Source of the DNA: PNNG01 sp964577055 | GTDB taxonomy: Bacteria > Bacteroidota > Bacteroidia > UBA7662 | Direction: 5' to 3' | Assembly: GCA_964577055.1 (NCBI GenBank) | Contig: CAZNWC010000011.1 | Span: forward strand, 23,315-87,314 | Length of the DNA: 64,000 nt | In this document: positions 16,004 to 24,153 of the stretch, in pieces | Layout: every line of letters starts with the position of its first letter | How positions within the stretch are numbered: position 1 is the first letter of the stretch | Translations under genes and position numbers: made by a program | Notes under the pieces: generated by a model | What the model saw: only the letters and a program-made list of their open reading frames with translations | What the model was told of the DNA's origin: nothing | The model's database searches: none

Positions 16004-17275
16004 ATGCATCTCGTTTCTTCAGCCGCCGAGGCGGTAAAACTCGTCCAATCGAACGACCATATTTTTATTCACGGCGCCGTTGCCACTCCCCAGCATTTGG
16101 TGAATGCCCTTACTGCCCGTGCTGCCGAATTGCGCAATGTGGAGCTCTACCACCTGCACACCGAAGGCAAGGCTACCTATGCCGAGCCTGAATATGCCGA
16201 AAGCTTTCGTGTAAGCGCCTTTTTCATTGGCGCCAACATCCGCCATGCCGTGCAAACCGGTCACGCACAGTACATCCCGGTCTTTTTGAGCGAAATTCCC
16301 CTTCTTTTTCGCCGCAATATCCTGCCGGTAGATGTGGTGATGCTGCAAGTTTCGCCGCCCGACCGCCACGGCTTTTGCTCTATGGGCACTTCGGTAGATG
16401 CCGCACCGGCTGCTGTTGAAAAGGCCCGCATTGTCATTGCCCAAATCAACAAACAAATGCCCCGCACGCATGGCGACGGCCTCATCCATGTGAGCAAATT
16501 TGCCACTTGCATCGAAGTGGATGAACCCCTACCCGCCCACGATTTGGGTGCACCCGACGAAATTGAAACCGCCATAGGCCGACACGTAGCCGGATTGGTA
16601 GAAGACGGTGCCACCCTGCAAATGGGCATCGGCGGCATTCCCAACGCAGCCTTGAGCTTTTTGGGCAACCACAAAAACCTGGGCATCCACACCGAAATGT
16701 TCAGTGATGGCGTGCTGCCCCTCATCGAAAAAGGCGTGGTAAACGGGGCCAACAAGCGCATCCACCCGGGTAAGATTGTGAGCACCTTTGCCATGGGCAC
16801 CCAAAAACTCTACGACTTCATGAACGACAATCCCCAGCTCATGATGCTCGATGTGCAGTATGTAAACGATACAGCCGTCATTCGCCGCAACCCCAAGGTA
16901 ACCGCCATCAACTCGGCTGTGGAAATTGACCTCACCGGACAGGTGTGTGCCGACTCTATTGGCACCAAAATGTATTCGGGTGTGGGCGGTCAGATGGACT
17001 TCATCCGTGGTGCCTCGCTTTCAGAAGGCGGCAAACCCATCATTGCCCTGCCTTCGCAAACCAACAAAGGGCTGAGCAAGATTGTACCTGTTCTCAAAGA
17101 AGGTGCTGGTGTGGTAACCACCCGCGCCCACGTGCACTACATTGCCACCGAATGGGGCGCTGTTGATTTGTACGGCAAAAACCTGCTGCAGCGCGCCAAT
17201 GCGCTCATCAGCATTGCCCACCCCGATCACCGGGAGGCGCTTGACAGGGCGGCATTTGAGCGGTTTGGGAAATAA
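16004..17275 (+). CDS. Acetyl-CoA hydrolase/transferase family protein (4-hydroxybutyrate CoA-transferase-like)
   Basis: The 423-residue protein belongs to the acetyl-CoA hydrolase/transferase family (Cat1/AbfT type). Visible signatures are FIHGAVATPQHLVNAL near the N-terminus, LQMGIGGIPNAAL and the catalytic-Glu region IHTEMFSDGVLPLIEKG, then YSGVGGQMDFIRGA and VHYIATEWGAVDLYGK. Such enzymes move CoA between acetyl-CoA and a carboxylate. The chain opens at 15935 in frame, but the ATG at 16004 follows a promoter box and gives the usual N-terminus. No pathway partner is adjacent, so the acceptor acid is unknown. Confidence 0.93.
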   Translation: MHLVSSAAEAVKLVQSNDHIFIHGAVATPQHLVNALTARAAELRNVELYHLHTEGKATYAEPEYAESFRVSAFFIGANIRHAVQTGHAQYIPVFLSEIPLLFRRNILPVDVVMLQVSPPDRHGFCSMGTSVDAAPAAVEKARIVIAQINKQMPRTHGDGLIHVSKFATCIEVDEPLPAHDLGAPDEIETAIGRHVAGLVEDGATLQMGIGGIPNAALSFLGNHKNLGIHTEMFSDGVLPLIEKGVVNGANKRIHPGKIVSTFAMGTQKLYDFMNDNPQLMMLDVQYVNDTAVIRRNPKVTAINSAVEIDLTGQVCADSIGTKMYSGVGGQMDFIRGASLSEGGKPIIALPSQTNKGLSKIVPVLKEGAGVVTTRAHVHYIATEWGAVDLYGKNLLQRANALISIAHPDHREALDRAAFERFGK

Positions 17276-17329
17276 AAAACGCCCCCGATTACACGGGGGC
17301 TACACAGATTTGGTCCCTCCAGGACCTTC

Positions 17330-17362
17330 AAAAATAAAAAGGCTGCCCGAGGGCAGCCTTTT
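17330..17362. terminator. Bidirectional terminator between the CoA-transferase gene and dnaJ
   Basis: AAAAAGGCTGCCC / GGGCAGCCTTTT is a strong hairpin with A and T runs on both sides, suited to ending both convergent genes. A second GC-rich stem (GCCCCCG...CGGGGGC, 17281-17300) without a T run precedes it. Confidence 0.85.
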
Positions 17363-17363
17363 G

Positions 17364-18497
17364 CTATTCACTGAAAAAATCGCGCATCCGGTCGTAGAAG
17401 CTCGACTTCTTAGCATTGTCGGCACCGGGCTGGAAATTGGGCGACTGCCTGAAGGCTTCCATCTGCTCGCGTTCTTCGCGGCTGAGGCGGGTAGGCACGT
17501 AAACATTTACGTAGATGATCAAATCGCCGCGGCCGTAACTGTTCACGCTGGGCAATCCTTTGCCTTTGAGTCGCAGCAATTTGCCTGGCTGCGTACCCGG
17601 ATCAAGTTTGATGCGGGCCTTGCCGTCGAGCGTTGGCACATCGATTTGTGCACCCAAAGCGGCATCGGCAATGCTGATGTCGAGGTCGTGCATGATGTTG
17701 TTGCCATCGCGGCGGAAGTGCGGATGTTCCTCCTCCTCCACCAACACAATGAGGTCGCCGGCAGGACCGCCATTGCGACCGGCATTGCCCTTGCCCGAAA
17801 CCGTGAGCTGCATGCCCTCGGCTACCCCGGCGGGGATGTTGATGCTGATGACCTCCTCCTTGCGGGTGAGTCCGTCGGGATCAACACCGGCAGGACGGCG
17901 ATCAACGATTTGACCAGAGCCCTCGCAATGCGGACAGGTGCTGGTGGTGCGCATTTGGCCCAAAATAGTGTTGGTGATGCGGCTAACCTGGCCGGCCCCG
18001 TTACAGGTAGGACAGGTTTTGTAGGTCACCCCTTCGGCTGCTACAGCCTTGGTCACCTTGATTTTTTTCTCTACCCCGTTGGCAATTTCCTCCAGGGTGA
18101 GTTTTACGCGGATGCGCAGATTGGTACCGCGGTTGGCACGTGACCTGGCACCGCCTCCACCACCACGGCCGCCGCCGAAGAAGCTTTCGAACGGAGAACC
18201 ATCGCCGAAAATATCGCCAAACTGGCTGAAGATATCGTCCATGCTGAAGCCCCCACCGCCGCCAGGACCGTTGTTCACGCCTTGGTGGCCAAAACGATCG
18301 TAACGCGCGCGTTTGTCGGCATTGCTCAGCACCTCGTAAGCTTCGGCGGCTTCCTTGAACTTCTCTTCGGCAGCTGCGTCGCCCGGATTTTTATCGGGGT
18401 GGAATTTGATGGCGGCCTTGCGGTAGGCCTTTTTGATTTCGTCGTCGGAAGCGTTGCGGGCCACGCCCAGCACTTCGTAGTAGTCTCTTTTGCTCAT
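17364..18497 (-). CDS. dnaJ: Chaperone DnaJ (Hsp40) with reduced zinc domain
   Basis: The 377-residue DnaJ stimulates DnaK ATPase and delivers substrates. The J domain (1-70) has HPD at 33-35; a Gly/Phe-rich linker follows (about 75-125); then the substrate-binding C-terminal domains. Classical DnaJ has four CxxCxGxG motifs; only two are present here (CPTCNGAG and CPHCEGSG), so it can form at most one zinc site. From memory this reduction is common in Bacteroidota DnaJ and is not a defect of this copy. It starts one base after grpE; dnaK is not in the window. Confidence 0.96.
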   Translation of the reverse strand: MSKRDYYEVLGVARNASDDEIKKAYRKAAIKFHPDKNPGDAAAEEKFKEAAEAYEVLSNADKRARYDRFGHQGVNNGPGGGGGFSMDDIFSQFGDIFGDGSPFESFFGGGRGGGGGARSRANRGTNLRIRVKLTLEEIANGVEKKIKVTKAVAAEGVTYKTCPTCNGAGQVSRITNTILGQMRTTSTCPHCEGSGQIVDRRPAGVDPDGLTRKEEVISINIPAGVAEGMQLTVSGKGNAGRNGGPAGDLIVLVEEEEHPHFRRDGNNIMHDLDISIADAALGAQIDVPTLDGKARIKLDPGTQPGKLLRLKGKGLPSVNSYGRGDLIIYVNVYVPTRLSREEREQMEAFRQSPNFQPGADNAKKSSFYDRMRDFFSE

Positions 18498-18498
18498 T

Positions 18499-19068
18499 TT
18501 ACACCCCTACAATCACCTTGGCATAGCGCACCACTTGCTCATTGAGCTTGTAGCCTTTTTCTACCTCGGCAATGATTCTGTTTTTATCGGCTTCGCTGGC
18601 TGCGGGTGCCTGCGAAATGGCTTCGTGCAATTCGGGATCGAAATCGGCCCCTGTAGCATTCATCGGCTGCAAGCCTTTGTTTGAAAGGATGCCTTTGAAT
18701 TTGTTGTACACCAAATCGACCCCGGTTTTGACAGAAGCCACGTCGGTGCTTACTTCCATGGCCTGGAGGCCACGCTCAAAATCGTCGAGCACCGGCAGCA
18801 GCTCCACCAGCAGGTCTTTGCTGGCATTTTTGAACAAGTCTAAACGTTCTTTGGCCGTGCGACGCTTGAAATTTTCAAACTCAGAAAGCAGGTAGAGGTA
18901 TTTCTGCTGCATTTCTTCCAAATCGGCACGCATTTTTTCTGTTTCGTTTGCTTCGGGAGCGCTGGTCTCTTCTGTCACATTTTCGGCAGCATTGGCTGTC
19001 GATTCGGCAGCCGTTTCGGCTTGTGGCTGTTCGTTTTCGGGCATCGTGTCTTGTTTTTCGCTACTCAT
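18499..19068 (-). CDS. grpE: Nucleotide exchange factor GrpE
   Basis: GrpE releases ADP from DnaK. The 189-residue chain begins with an acidic disordered region rich in Glu, Ala and Thr (1-55), then a long coiled coil (EEMQQKYLYLLSEFENFKRRT) and the C-terminal beta domain ending EKGYKLNEQVVRYAKVIVG. The ATG at 19068 is chosen because the upstream in-frame extension (to 19131) has no family similarity. It forms an operon with dnaJ. No CIRCE inverted repeat is visible upstream. Confidence 0.95.
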   Translation of the reverse strand: MSSEKQDTMPENEQPQAETAAESTANAAENVTEETSAPEANETEKMRADLEEMQQKYLYLLSEFENFKRRTAKERLDLFKNASKDLLVELLPVLDDFERGLQAMEVSTDVASVKTGVDLVYNKFKGILSNKGLQPMNATGADFDPELHEAISQAPAASEADKNRIIAEVEKGYKLNEQVVRYAKVIVGV

Positions 19069-19151
19069 GTCGCTCTTTTCGTTTTTTCGGCTATGGCACA
19101 AAGGTTTTGCCAGATGCGTGTTTGCTGCCAAGTTGGCATTTCAAAGCCACG

Positions 19152-19159
19152 CAAAGATA
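19152..19159 (-). promoter_or_regulatory. -7 box of grpE-dnaJ
   Basis: TATCTTTG on the minus strand is a perfect TAnnTTTG, leaving a leader of about 80 bases before the grpE ATG. The upstream TTG is not clear. Confidence 0.55.
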
Positions 19160-19242
19160 GCACAAATGCCGGCCGTCGCGAATTTGACTTGGAATACAAC
19201 CATTCGGCACTTTACTTTGTTACCCCATCTCAAAACAAAACT

Positions 19243-19743
19243 ATGGCAACCATTACCCTCGGAGGAAATCCGATTCATACCAACGGCAATTTACCAGCAA
19301 CTGGCAGCAAAGCCCCTGATTTTCACCTCACCGGCAGCGATTTAAGCGATGTGCGTTTGAGCGATTTCGCAGGTAAGCGCTTGGTGCTCAACATCTTCCC
19401 CAGCATCGATACCAGCGTTTGTGCGGCTTCGGTACGCAGGTTCAACCAGGAGGCTGCTGCGCTCAACAATGCCACGGTATTGAATGTGAGTCGCGACCTC
19501 CCCTTCGCCCACAAGCGTTTTTGCGCAGCCGAAGGCATCGAAAATGTACAATTGGCTGCTGAATATAAAAACCACGATTTTGGCAAGGCTTATGGCGTAG
19601 AAATCGCCGACAGCAAGTTTGCTGGTTTGTTGAGCCGGGCTGTGGTGGTGGTTGACGAGGCGGGCACGGTGGTGTACAGCGAGCAGGTGCCCGAAATTGG
19701 GCAGGAGCCAAATTACGAGGCGGCGCTGGGCAGCTTGCGCTAA
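19243..19743 (+). CDS. tpx: Thiol peroxidase Tpx
   Basis: This atypical 2-Cys peroxiredoxin reduces hydroperoxides using thioredoxin. The 166-residue protein has GSKAPDFHL, the peroxidatic Cys60 (PSIDTSVCAASVR) and the resolving Cys94 (KRFCAAEG), plus a normal C-terminus (EPNYEAALGSLR). The ATG at 19243 follows a TTACTTTG box (19211-19218). The gene is divergent from grpE. Its last 13 codons are repeated three more times downstream (see 19744-20451), but the gene itself is intact. Confidence 0.95.
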   Translation: MATITLGGNPIHTNGNLPATGSKAPDFHLTGSDLSDVRLSDFAGKRLVLNIFPSIDTSVCAASVRRFNQEAAALNNATVLNVSRDLPFAHKRFCAAEGIENVQLAAEYKNHDFGKAYGVEIADSKFAGLLSRAVVVVDEAGTVVYSEQVPEIGQEPNYEAALGSLR

Positions 19744-20451
19744 GCGGCAGCATTCAACCGCTGAGGCGCAGAGAGATTTGTGGCGGACCAATTGCCGATT
19801 ACAGAATTTCAGCAGTTGGCGCCCTGAAAGGCGTTTTGTTCGTGCAGGCACGAGCTGCAAATTGGCCGCGAGATAACGGAGGCTTTCGCCATAAACTGCT
19901 GCGCAGTTTTGGCGGAGGGCGCAGAGGCCTAATACCGTCGGAACTGAATTACGAAGCGGCGCTGGGCAGCTTGCGCTAAGCGGCAGCATTCAACCGCTGA
20001 GGCGCAGAGAGATTTGTGGCGGACCAATTGCCGATTACAGAATTTCAGCAGTTGGCGCCCTGAAAGGCGTTTTGTTCGTGCAGGCACGAGCTGCAAATTG
20101 GCCGCGAGATAACGGAGGCTTTCGCCATAAACTGCTGCGCAGTTTTGGCGGAGGGCGCAGAGGCCTAATACCGTCGGAACTGAATTACGAAGCGGCGCTG
20201 GGCAGCTTGCGCTAAGCGGCAGCATTCAACCGCTGAGGCGCAGAGAGATTTGTGGCGGACCAATTGCCGATTACAGAATTTCAGCAGTTGGCGCCCTGAA
20301 AGGCGTTTTGTTCGTGCAGGCACGAGCTGCAAATTGGCCGCGAGATAACGGAGGCTTTCGCCATAAACTGCTGCGCAGTTTTGGCAGAGGCCGCAGAGGC
20401 CAAATACCGCCGGAACTGAATTACGAAGCGGCCTTAGGTAGCTTGCGCTAA
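19744..20451 (+). repeat. Three 236-bp tandem repeats, each ending in a copy of the tpx 3' end
   Basis: Units run 19744-19979, 19980-20215 and 20216-20451. Each has a core of about 197 bp starting GCGGCAGCATTCAACCGC and ending in a 39-bp copy of the last tpx codons including the stop (19941-19979, 20177-20215, 20413-20451; translated E-L-N-Y-E-A-A-L-G-S-L-R-stop). Units 1 and 2 look identical. The tail of unit 3 differs from the tail of unit 2 by synonymous changes only. The core contains a hairpin (19887-19914; CGCCA.AAACTGC / GCAGTTTTGGCG) and two CGCAGAGG-type motifs. No gene is expected in it. Confidence 0.92.
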
Positions 20452-20510
20452 AAGCGAGGCGGTCGGCTGTTGGCTTTCTGCTTTCAGCTTTCAGCGGGCC
20501 ACATGGCTTC

Positions 20511-21323
20511 ATGGAAGCGAGCAAAGAGGCAAACAAGCTGAGTCGACTTCGCTCCATCACCGCGTTTGGAAAACAAGAGATTCATCATTACTTTAGGGCT
20601 ATGTTGTACGTAGCCCTTTTTATTGCTGCCGTGCTGGTATTGGCGGCCTTTGTGGTGAACGAAAAAAATGCCTGCATGCTGCTGTCGGGTTACCGCGAAA
20701 TGGATGCAGCAGCACAGGCGAACTTTCCCCTGAAGGCCTACCTGCGGTTTTTGCGGCGTTGGATGGTGGTGTTGGCGGCCCTTTTTGTAGCCGTATCGGC
20801 TTATACCGAATACTACCTCCCGCCTTCGTGGCAAACGGCACCGGTGGGCATGCTGCTGGCTGGATTGGCCATTTTTATTTGGCAAAGCGCCCGCTTCAGC
20901 ACTACTTCCAAAACGCTCAACAAGCTGGCTGCTTTTGTATTGCTGCTGATGGGTGCTGGCATTACCTTCATGGGTTTTTACGAAGAAAAAGAAAGCCGGA
21001 TGGTGATTGGTCCGCATGAAATTCACATCGAAGGATCTTTTGGCATCACGATACCGCATGCCGATTTGGCCGCCTGGAACCTCACCGATAGCCTGCCCAA
21101 AACCCGCTTCAAAACCTATGGGTATGCAGTGAAAGGCTTGTACAAAGGCGTATTTAAAACCCACGACGAGCGTTCGGTGCGGCTGTACGTGCGCCAAGAA
21201 GCCGGCCCTTACCTCTACCTCCGCACCCGCAGTGGCGAAGAAATTTGGTACGGCATGCAGCCCGAAGAAACACGGCAAATGGCCCAAATCATTGAAGGGC
21301 TGCAATTGCCCATGCAGCCCTGA
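20511..21323 (+). CDS. Membrane protein with C-terminal PH-like domain
   Basis: The 270-residue protein has about four membrane segments (near 30-48, 83-100, 108-125 and 137-153). They are followed by a soluble region (160-265) that resembles a bacterial PH domain as found in DUF3784-type proteins: IGPHEIHIEGSFGITIPHADL, SLPKTRFKTYGYAVK, YKGVFKTHDERSVRLYV, YLYLRTRSGEEIWYG. The role of such proteins is unknown; the soluble domain should face the cytoplasm. The start at 20511 lies about 60 bp after the tandem repeat region. Confidence 0.7.
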   Translation: MEASKEANKLSRLRSITAFGKQEIHHYFRAMLYVALFIAAVLVLAAFVVNEKNACMLLSGYREMDAAAQANFPLKAYLRFLRRWMVVLAALFVAVSAYTEYYLPPSWQTAPVGMLLAGLAIFIWQSARFSTTSKTLNKLAAFVLLLMGAGITFMGFYEEKESRMVIGPHEIHIEGSFGITIPHADLAAWNLTDSLPKTRFKTYGYAVKGLYKGVFKTHDERSVRLYVRQEAGPYLYLRTRSGEEIWYGMQPEETRQMAQIIEGLQLPMQP

Positions 21324-21361
21324 GTCCTGCTTACTTTCAACACCTGTAAATCTCATATCGC

Positions 21362-21781
21362 ATGAAAGCCCTCCGCCTCCTGCTGTTGCTGCTGCTGGTA
21401 CAATTCAGCTGCTTTGCCCAAAGCCGCTATGTTTCGGAAAGCACGAAACGCATTGTCTTCACACGCGATGGCGGGGTGTGCCAATGTTGTGGCGGCACCG
21501 AAAACCTCGAATTCGATCACATTGTACCCTTTTCGTGTGGCGGAGGAAATGAATCTTCCAATATTCAGTTGCTTTGCCGCAGTTGCAACCGCAGCAAGTC
21601 GAACAGTTGCACTTGCAAGATCCACAACCGCAGGGTGGGCCGGGATTGTTGCGATGGTAAATCGGTGAGCCCATCGAGCAGTACCAACACCACGGCCGTT
21701 CAATGCTCGGGCACCACCAAAAAGGGCAACCGTTGTAAAAACCGCACCAAAAACAGCAGCGGTCGCTGTCACTTACATTAA
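21362..21781 (+). CDS. Exported HNH-type nuclease domain protein with Cys-rich tail
   Basis: The 139-residue protein has a clear signal peptide (1-19, KALRLLLLLLLVQFSCFA). An HNH module follows with its zinc cysteines and core residues: CQCCGGTENLEFDHIVPFSCGG, then ESSNIQLLCRSCNRSKSN. The last ~30 residues contain a second small Cys/His module (CSGTTKKGNRCKNRTKNSSGRCHLH), similar to DUF5763-type tails. HNH proteins are DNA nucleases, but most act inside the cell; here the predicted location is the periplasm or outside. Possible roles are degrading environmental DNA or acting as a toxin. No immunity-like protein is recognised nearby. Confidence 0.82.
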   Translation: MKALRLLLLLLLVQFSCFAQSRYVSESTKRIVFTRDGGVCQCCGGTENLEFDHIVPFSCGGGNESSNIQLLCRSCNRSKSNSCTCKIHNRRVGRDCCDGKSVSPSSSTNTTAVQCSGTTKKGNRCKNRTKNSSGRCHLH

Positions 21782-21793
21782 ACCAAAAGCACC

Positions 21794-22036
21794 ATGAGCA
21801 CCCTCCTATTCGCCCTCGACGCCAGCAACCGTGAAATCATTGTTTCCGAATCGGCCAAAGGCAGCCTCAAAATCCAGTTCATTGAACGCATTGCCGAAGC
21901 CGAAGACCCGCTGCTGTACCAAGCGGTGGCCACGCTCACCCTCATTGCCCAAGCCCCCCAAGTGGACCCAGCCCTTTTTAAGGCCATGGACAAGGTGTGT
22001 CAATTGGTGTATGCGAATCAAAAGAGACCGAAGTGA
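21794..22036 (+). CDS. Small protein of unknown function
   Basis: The 80-residue protein (MSTLLFALDASNREIIVSES then IQFIERIAEAEDPLLYQA) starts 13 bases after the exported HNH gene and could be co-transcribed with it. It has no signal peptide or membrane helix and looks helical. An immunity or accessory role is possible from position only. I recognise no family. Confidence 0.5.
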   Translation: MSTLLFALDASNREIIVSESAKGSLKIQFIERIAEAEDPLLYQAVATLTLIAQAPQVDPALFKAMDKVCQLVYANQKRPK

Positions 22037-22125
22037 GCATGTGATGTTGCCTGCCTTTTGCTAAATAAAGAACTTCACGTATTTAAGGCCAAAACAATTT
22101 TCCGATATTTGAGAAAAGCTTCAGC

Positions 22126-22371
22126 ATGGCTACCATCGAACAAGTAAGGACTTCCATCATCAACAAACTTAATTCCATAGAAAACAAGCCGTTTTTGGTG
22201 GCACTTGAAAACCTGATTTCTAGCAATGCATTCGAAAAAGATGTGGTTGAGTTAAGCCGCGAACAGTTGCTCATGCTCGAAATGAGCGAGCAAGACATTC
22301 TGCAAGGGCGCACGGTTACAAACGAAGTCATGCACCAAAAAGTAGCGCAATGGTTGAACAGCGAAAGCTGA
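22126..22371 (+). CDS. Antitoxin-like protein of a RelE/ParE module
   Basis: The 81-residue protein is helical and charged (IEQVRTSIINKLNSIENKPF, then LEMSEQDILQGRTVTNEVMHQKVAQWL). The final segment resembles the toxin-binding tail of many Bacteroidota antitoxins (SEEDIRQGRTISHEEVM pattern). Its stop overlaps the toxin start by 22 bases. The position and overlap define its role more than any motif. Confidence 0.75.
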   Translation: MATIEQVRTSIINKLNSIENKPFLVALENLISSNAFEKDVVELSREQLLMLEMSEQDILQGRTVTNEVMHQKVAQWLNSES

Positions 22372-22673
22372 AAATCATTTGGTCGAAAACTGCAGAAATT
22401 CAACTGCAAAACACACTCATGTATTGGCTCAAAAGAAATGGGTCACCTTCCTACCCCCAGAAACTTTACGACACCATTTCTGAACGGATTGAGCTTCTCA
22501 GCTATTACCCTGAAATTGGAAAAACAACCAATTTCCGAAACATCCTCCAAATTAGTCTAGGCCATTACAGCATTTTATACCGCATTACCGATGAGTCTAT
22601 ATTAATTTATGCTATTTGGGCTAACCGCGATGACCCCAAAAAGCTATATGAACTCATGAGCAAAAGGAGCTAA
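22350..22673 (+). CDS. RelE/ParE-family toxin
   Basis: The 107-residue protein begins RKLKIIWSKTAEIQLQNTL, a typical ParE/YoeB opening, with helix SYPQKLYDTISERIELLSYYPEIGK and strand ILQISLGHYSILYRITDESILIYAIWANRDDP. The central GHYSILYRI and C-terminal WANRDDP segments match the family. It is the second toxin-antitoxin pair of the window and is unlike the one at 15346-15877 in sequence. Confidence 0.88.
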   Translation: MVEQRKLKIIWSKTAEIQLQNTLMYWLKRNGSPSYPQKLYDTISERIELLSYYPEIGKTTNFRNILQISLGHYSILYRITDESILIYAIWANRDDPKKLYELMSKRS

Positions 22674-22713
22674 CCAAATGGCCGTTTGCGCCTTCGAGAC
22701 CTAACTCACTCCC

Positions 22714-23913
22714 TTATTCAGGCGTTTGCTCTCCTTTGGCATCCTCCCCTCCAAACGTCCGCTTGGTTCCTGCATACACGCTGTACAAGCACAGGCGGCT
22801 GTCGAGGCGGCCATTGTAGAGCGGGATGCGCAAATCGGGTTTGAGGCCGATTTTTCCCAGTAAATCAAGGTTGCCGCTGATGAGGGCCACGCGCCAGTCG
22901 GTGAGTTGGTGTTTCATCCAGCTGCCAATTTCACCATAAGTATGTGTGAGGGCTTCTACTTCGCCCAAACGCTCGCCGTATTCGGGATTGATCAGTACCC
23001 AACCTGGCGTAGCAGGAATTTTCATCTCGCGGTAATCGCCTCCATAGGTCTTTACCCATTGGCCCACGCCCGCCTTTTCGGCATTCTGCAGCGCAAAGCT
23101 CAGCATGCGGGTATCGCGGTCGTTTACGATTACCGGCTCGGTGAGGGTTTCGGTAATGGCGTCTTCCAAATCGAGCACGGCTTCGAGGTAAGCACGTTCG
23201 TTGTAGCCTTGCAGGTGTTGAAAGGCATACCTGCGGCGGTACAATCCAGGATAACGGTTCGTAGCCAACAAAATGGCTTCGATGGCCAGGGTGCCCACAC
23301 CGCCCATCGGATTGAGCAGGGGTTGTTCGGGCTTCCAGTCGGTAGCCATCACCATGGCGGCGGCAATCGACTCCAACAAAGGAGCCTTGCCAGGGTGCAG
23401 GCGGTAGCCATGGCGGGCAATGCTTTCGCCCGAGGTATCGGCATACAAAGTGGCTTCTTCGCCCACCCAGTACAGGTGCAGCACGGCACCACGGAACTCA
23501 GAGCCGGTGCTAGGGCGGCGACCGGTTTTATCGCGCATGCGATCCACCACGGCATCCTTCACCTTGAGGTTCACGAACATGGGGTTGTTTACCGAAGGGT
23601 GTTTTACGAAGCTGGTAACCGAAAAATAGCCCTCGGGCTGCAGCAGGCGTTCAAAAGTGTATTTCCGCAGTTGTTTGTACACCTCCTCGGCATCGGGAGC
23701 CGGAAAAGTGAGCAGCGGATACAGCACCTGGCTGGCCGTGCGCAGTTTCATATTGAGGTGCATGGCATCGGTAGCGGTGCCTTGCAAGCGCACCATGCTT
23801 TCGGATACGGCAGTGGGCTCGTAACCCAAGGTTTTGAGCTCGCGCTCTAAAAAGTGACCTAAACGCTTGTAGCAGGTAATGACCAGCTCGGCTGGGGTTT
23901 CAAAAATCGACAC
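22714..23913 (-). CDS. THUMP-domain class I RNA methyltransferase with altered SAM and catalytic motifs
   Basis: The 399-residue protein has the RlmL/YpsC layout: an N-terminal ferredoxin-like/THUMP region (about 50-160) and a Rossmann methyltransferase domain. Family members methylate guanosine N2 in 23S rRNA. Two signatures deviate. The SAM-binding motif normally reads DPMCGSGT but is NPMGGVGT (201-208), and the catalytic NPPYGER is NPEYGER (309-315), with Glu in place of the second Pro. Everything around them is well conserved, so this looks like a functional shift rather than decay. A -7-like TAACTTCG lies just upstream. Confidence 0.85.
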   Translation of the reverse strand: MSIFETPAELVITCYKRLGHFLERELKTLGYEPTAVSESMVRLQGTATDAMHLNMKLRTASQVLYPLLTFPAPDAEEVYKQLRKYTFERLLQPEGYFSVTSFVKHPSVNNPMFVNLKVKDAVVDRMRDKTGRRPSTGSEFRGAVLHLYWVGEEATLYADTSGESIARHGYRLHPGKAPLLESIAAAMVMATDWKPEQPLLNPMGGVGTLAIEAILLATNRYPGLYRRRYAFQHLQGYNERAYLEAVLDLEDAITETLTEPVIVNDRDTRMLSFALQNAEKAGVGQWVKTYGGDYREMKIPATPGWVLINPEYGERLGEVEALTHTYGEIGSWMKHQLTDWRVALISGNLDLLGKIGLKPDLRIPLYNGRLDSRLCLYSVYAGTKRTFGGEDAKGEQTPE

Positions 23914-24153
23914 GGCGCGAAGTTACGGTTTTTACCTTGGTTGAGGGCAAAATTGGATGAACGAGTGATTTTTAGGGGTTAAGAGTTAAAAACTAAAAAC
24001 TAAGCTTGCGAATGGATATATAGCACGGTAGCTGCGCCCTGTACTCTGCATCAAGCGAAGCGTGTATGGGTGCTAATCCGCATCGCCTGTCATCTTTCCG
24101 CCTCCTTCCGCCTCCAGCACTTGCGCAATCAAAAAAAGCTGTAATTTCCAGCC

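Noticed and set aside
17281..17330. tRNA-like fold after the CoA-transferase gene
   Set aside because: Two GC-rich stems are present but there is no T loop, anticodon stem or acceptor pairing; they are part of the terminator region.
19069..19242. CIRCE heat-shock operator before grpE
   Set aside because: No TTAGCACTC-N9-GAGTGCTAA inverted repeat or close variant is visible between grpE and tpx.
19744..20451. CRISPR array or DGR template/variable repeat at tpx
   Set aside because: The period is 236 bp with no short constant repeat plus variable spacers. Differences between the gene-end copies are not restricted to adenines, and no reverse transcriptase gene is present.
22906..23850. 314-aa frame opposite the THUMP methyltransferase
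   Set aside because: It is the antisense shadow of a well-supported gene; its composition (His/Gln/Ala-rich, no domain) reflects codon bias of the other strand.
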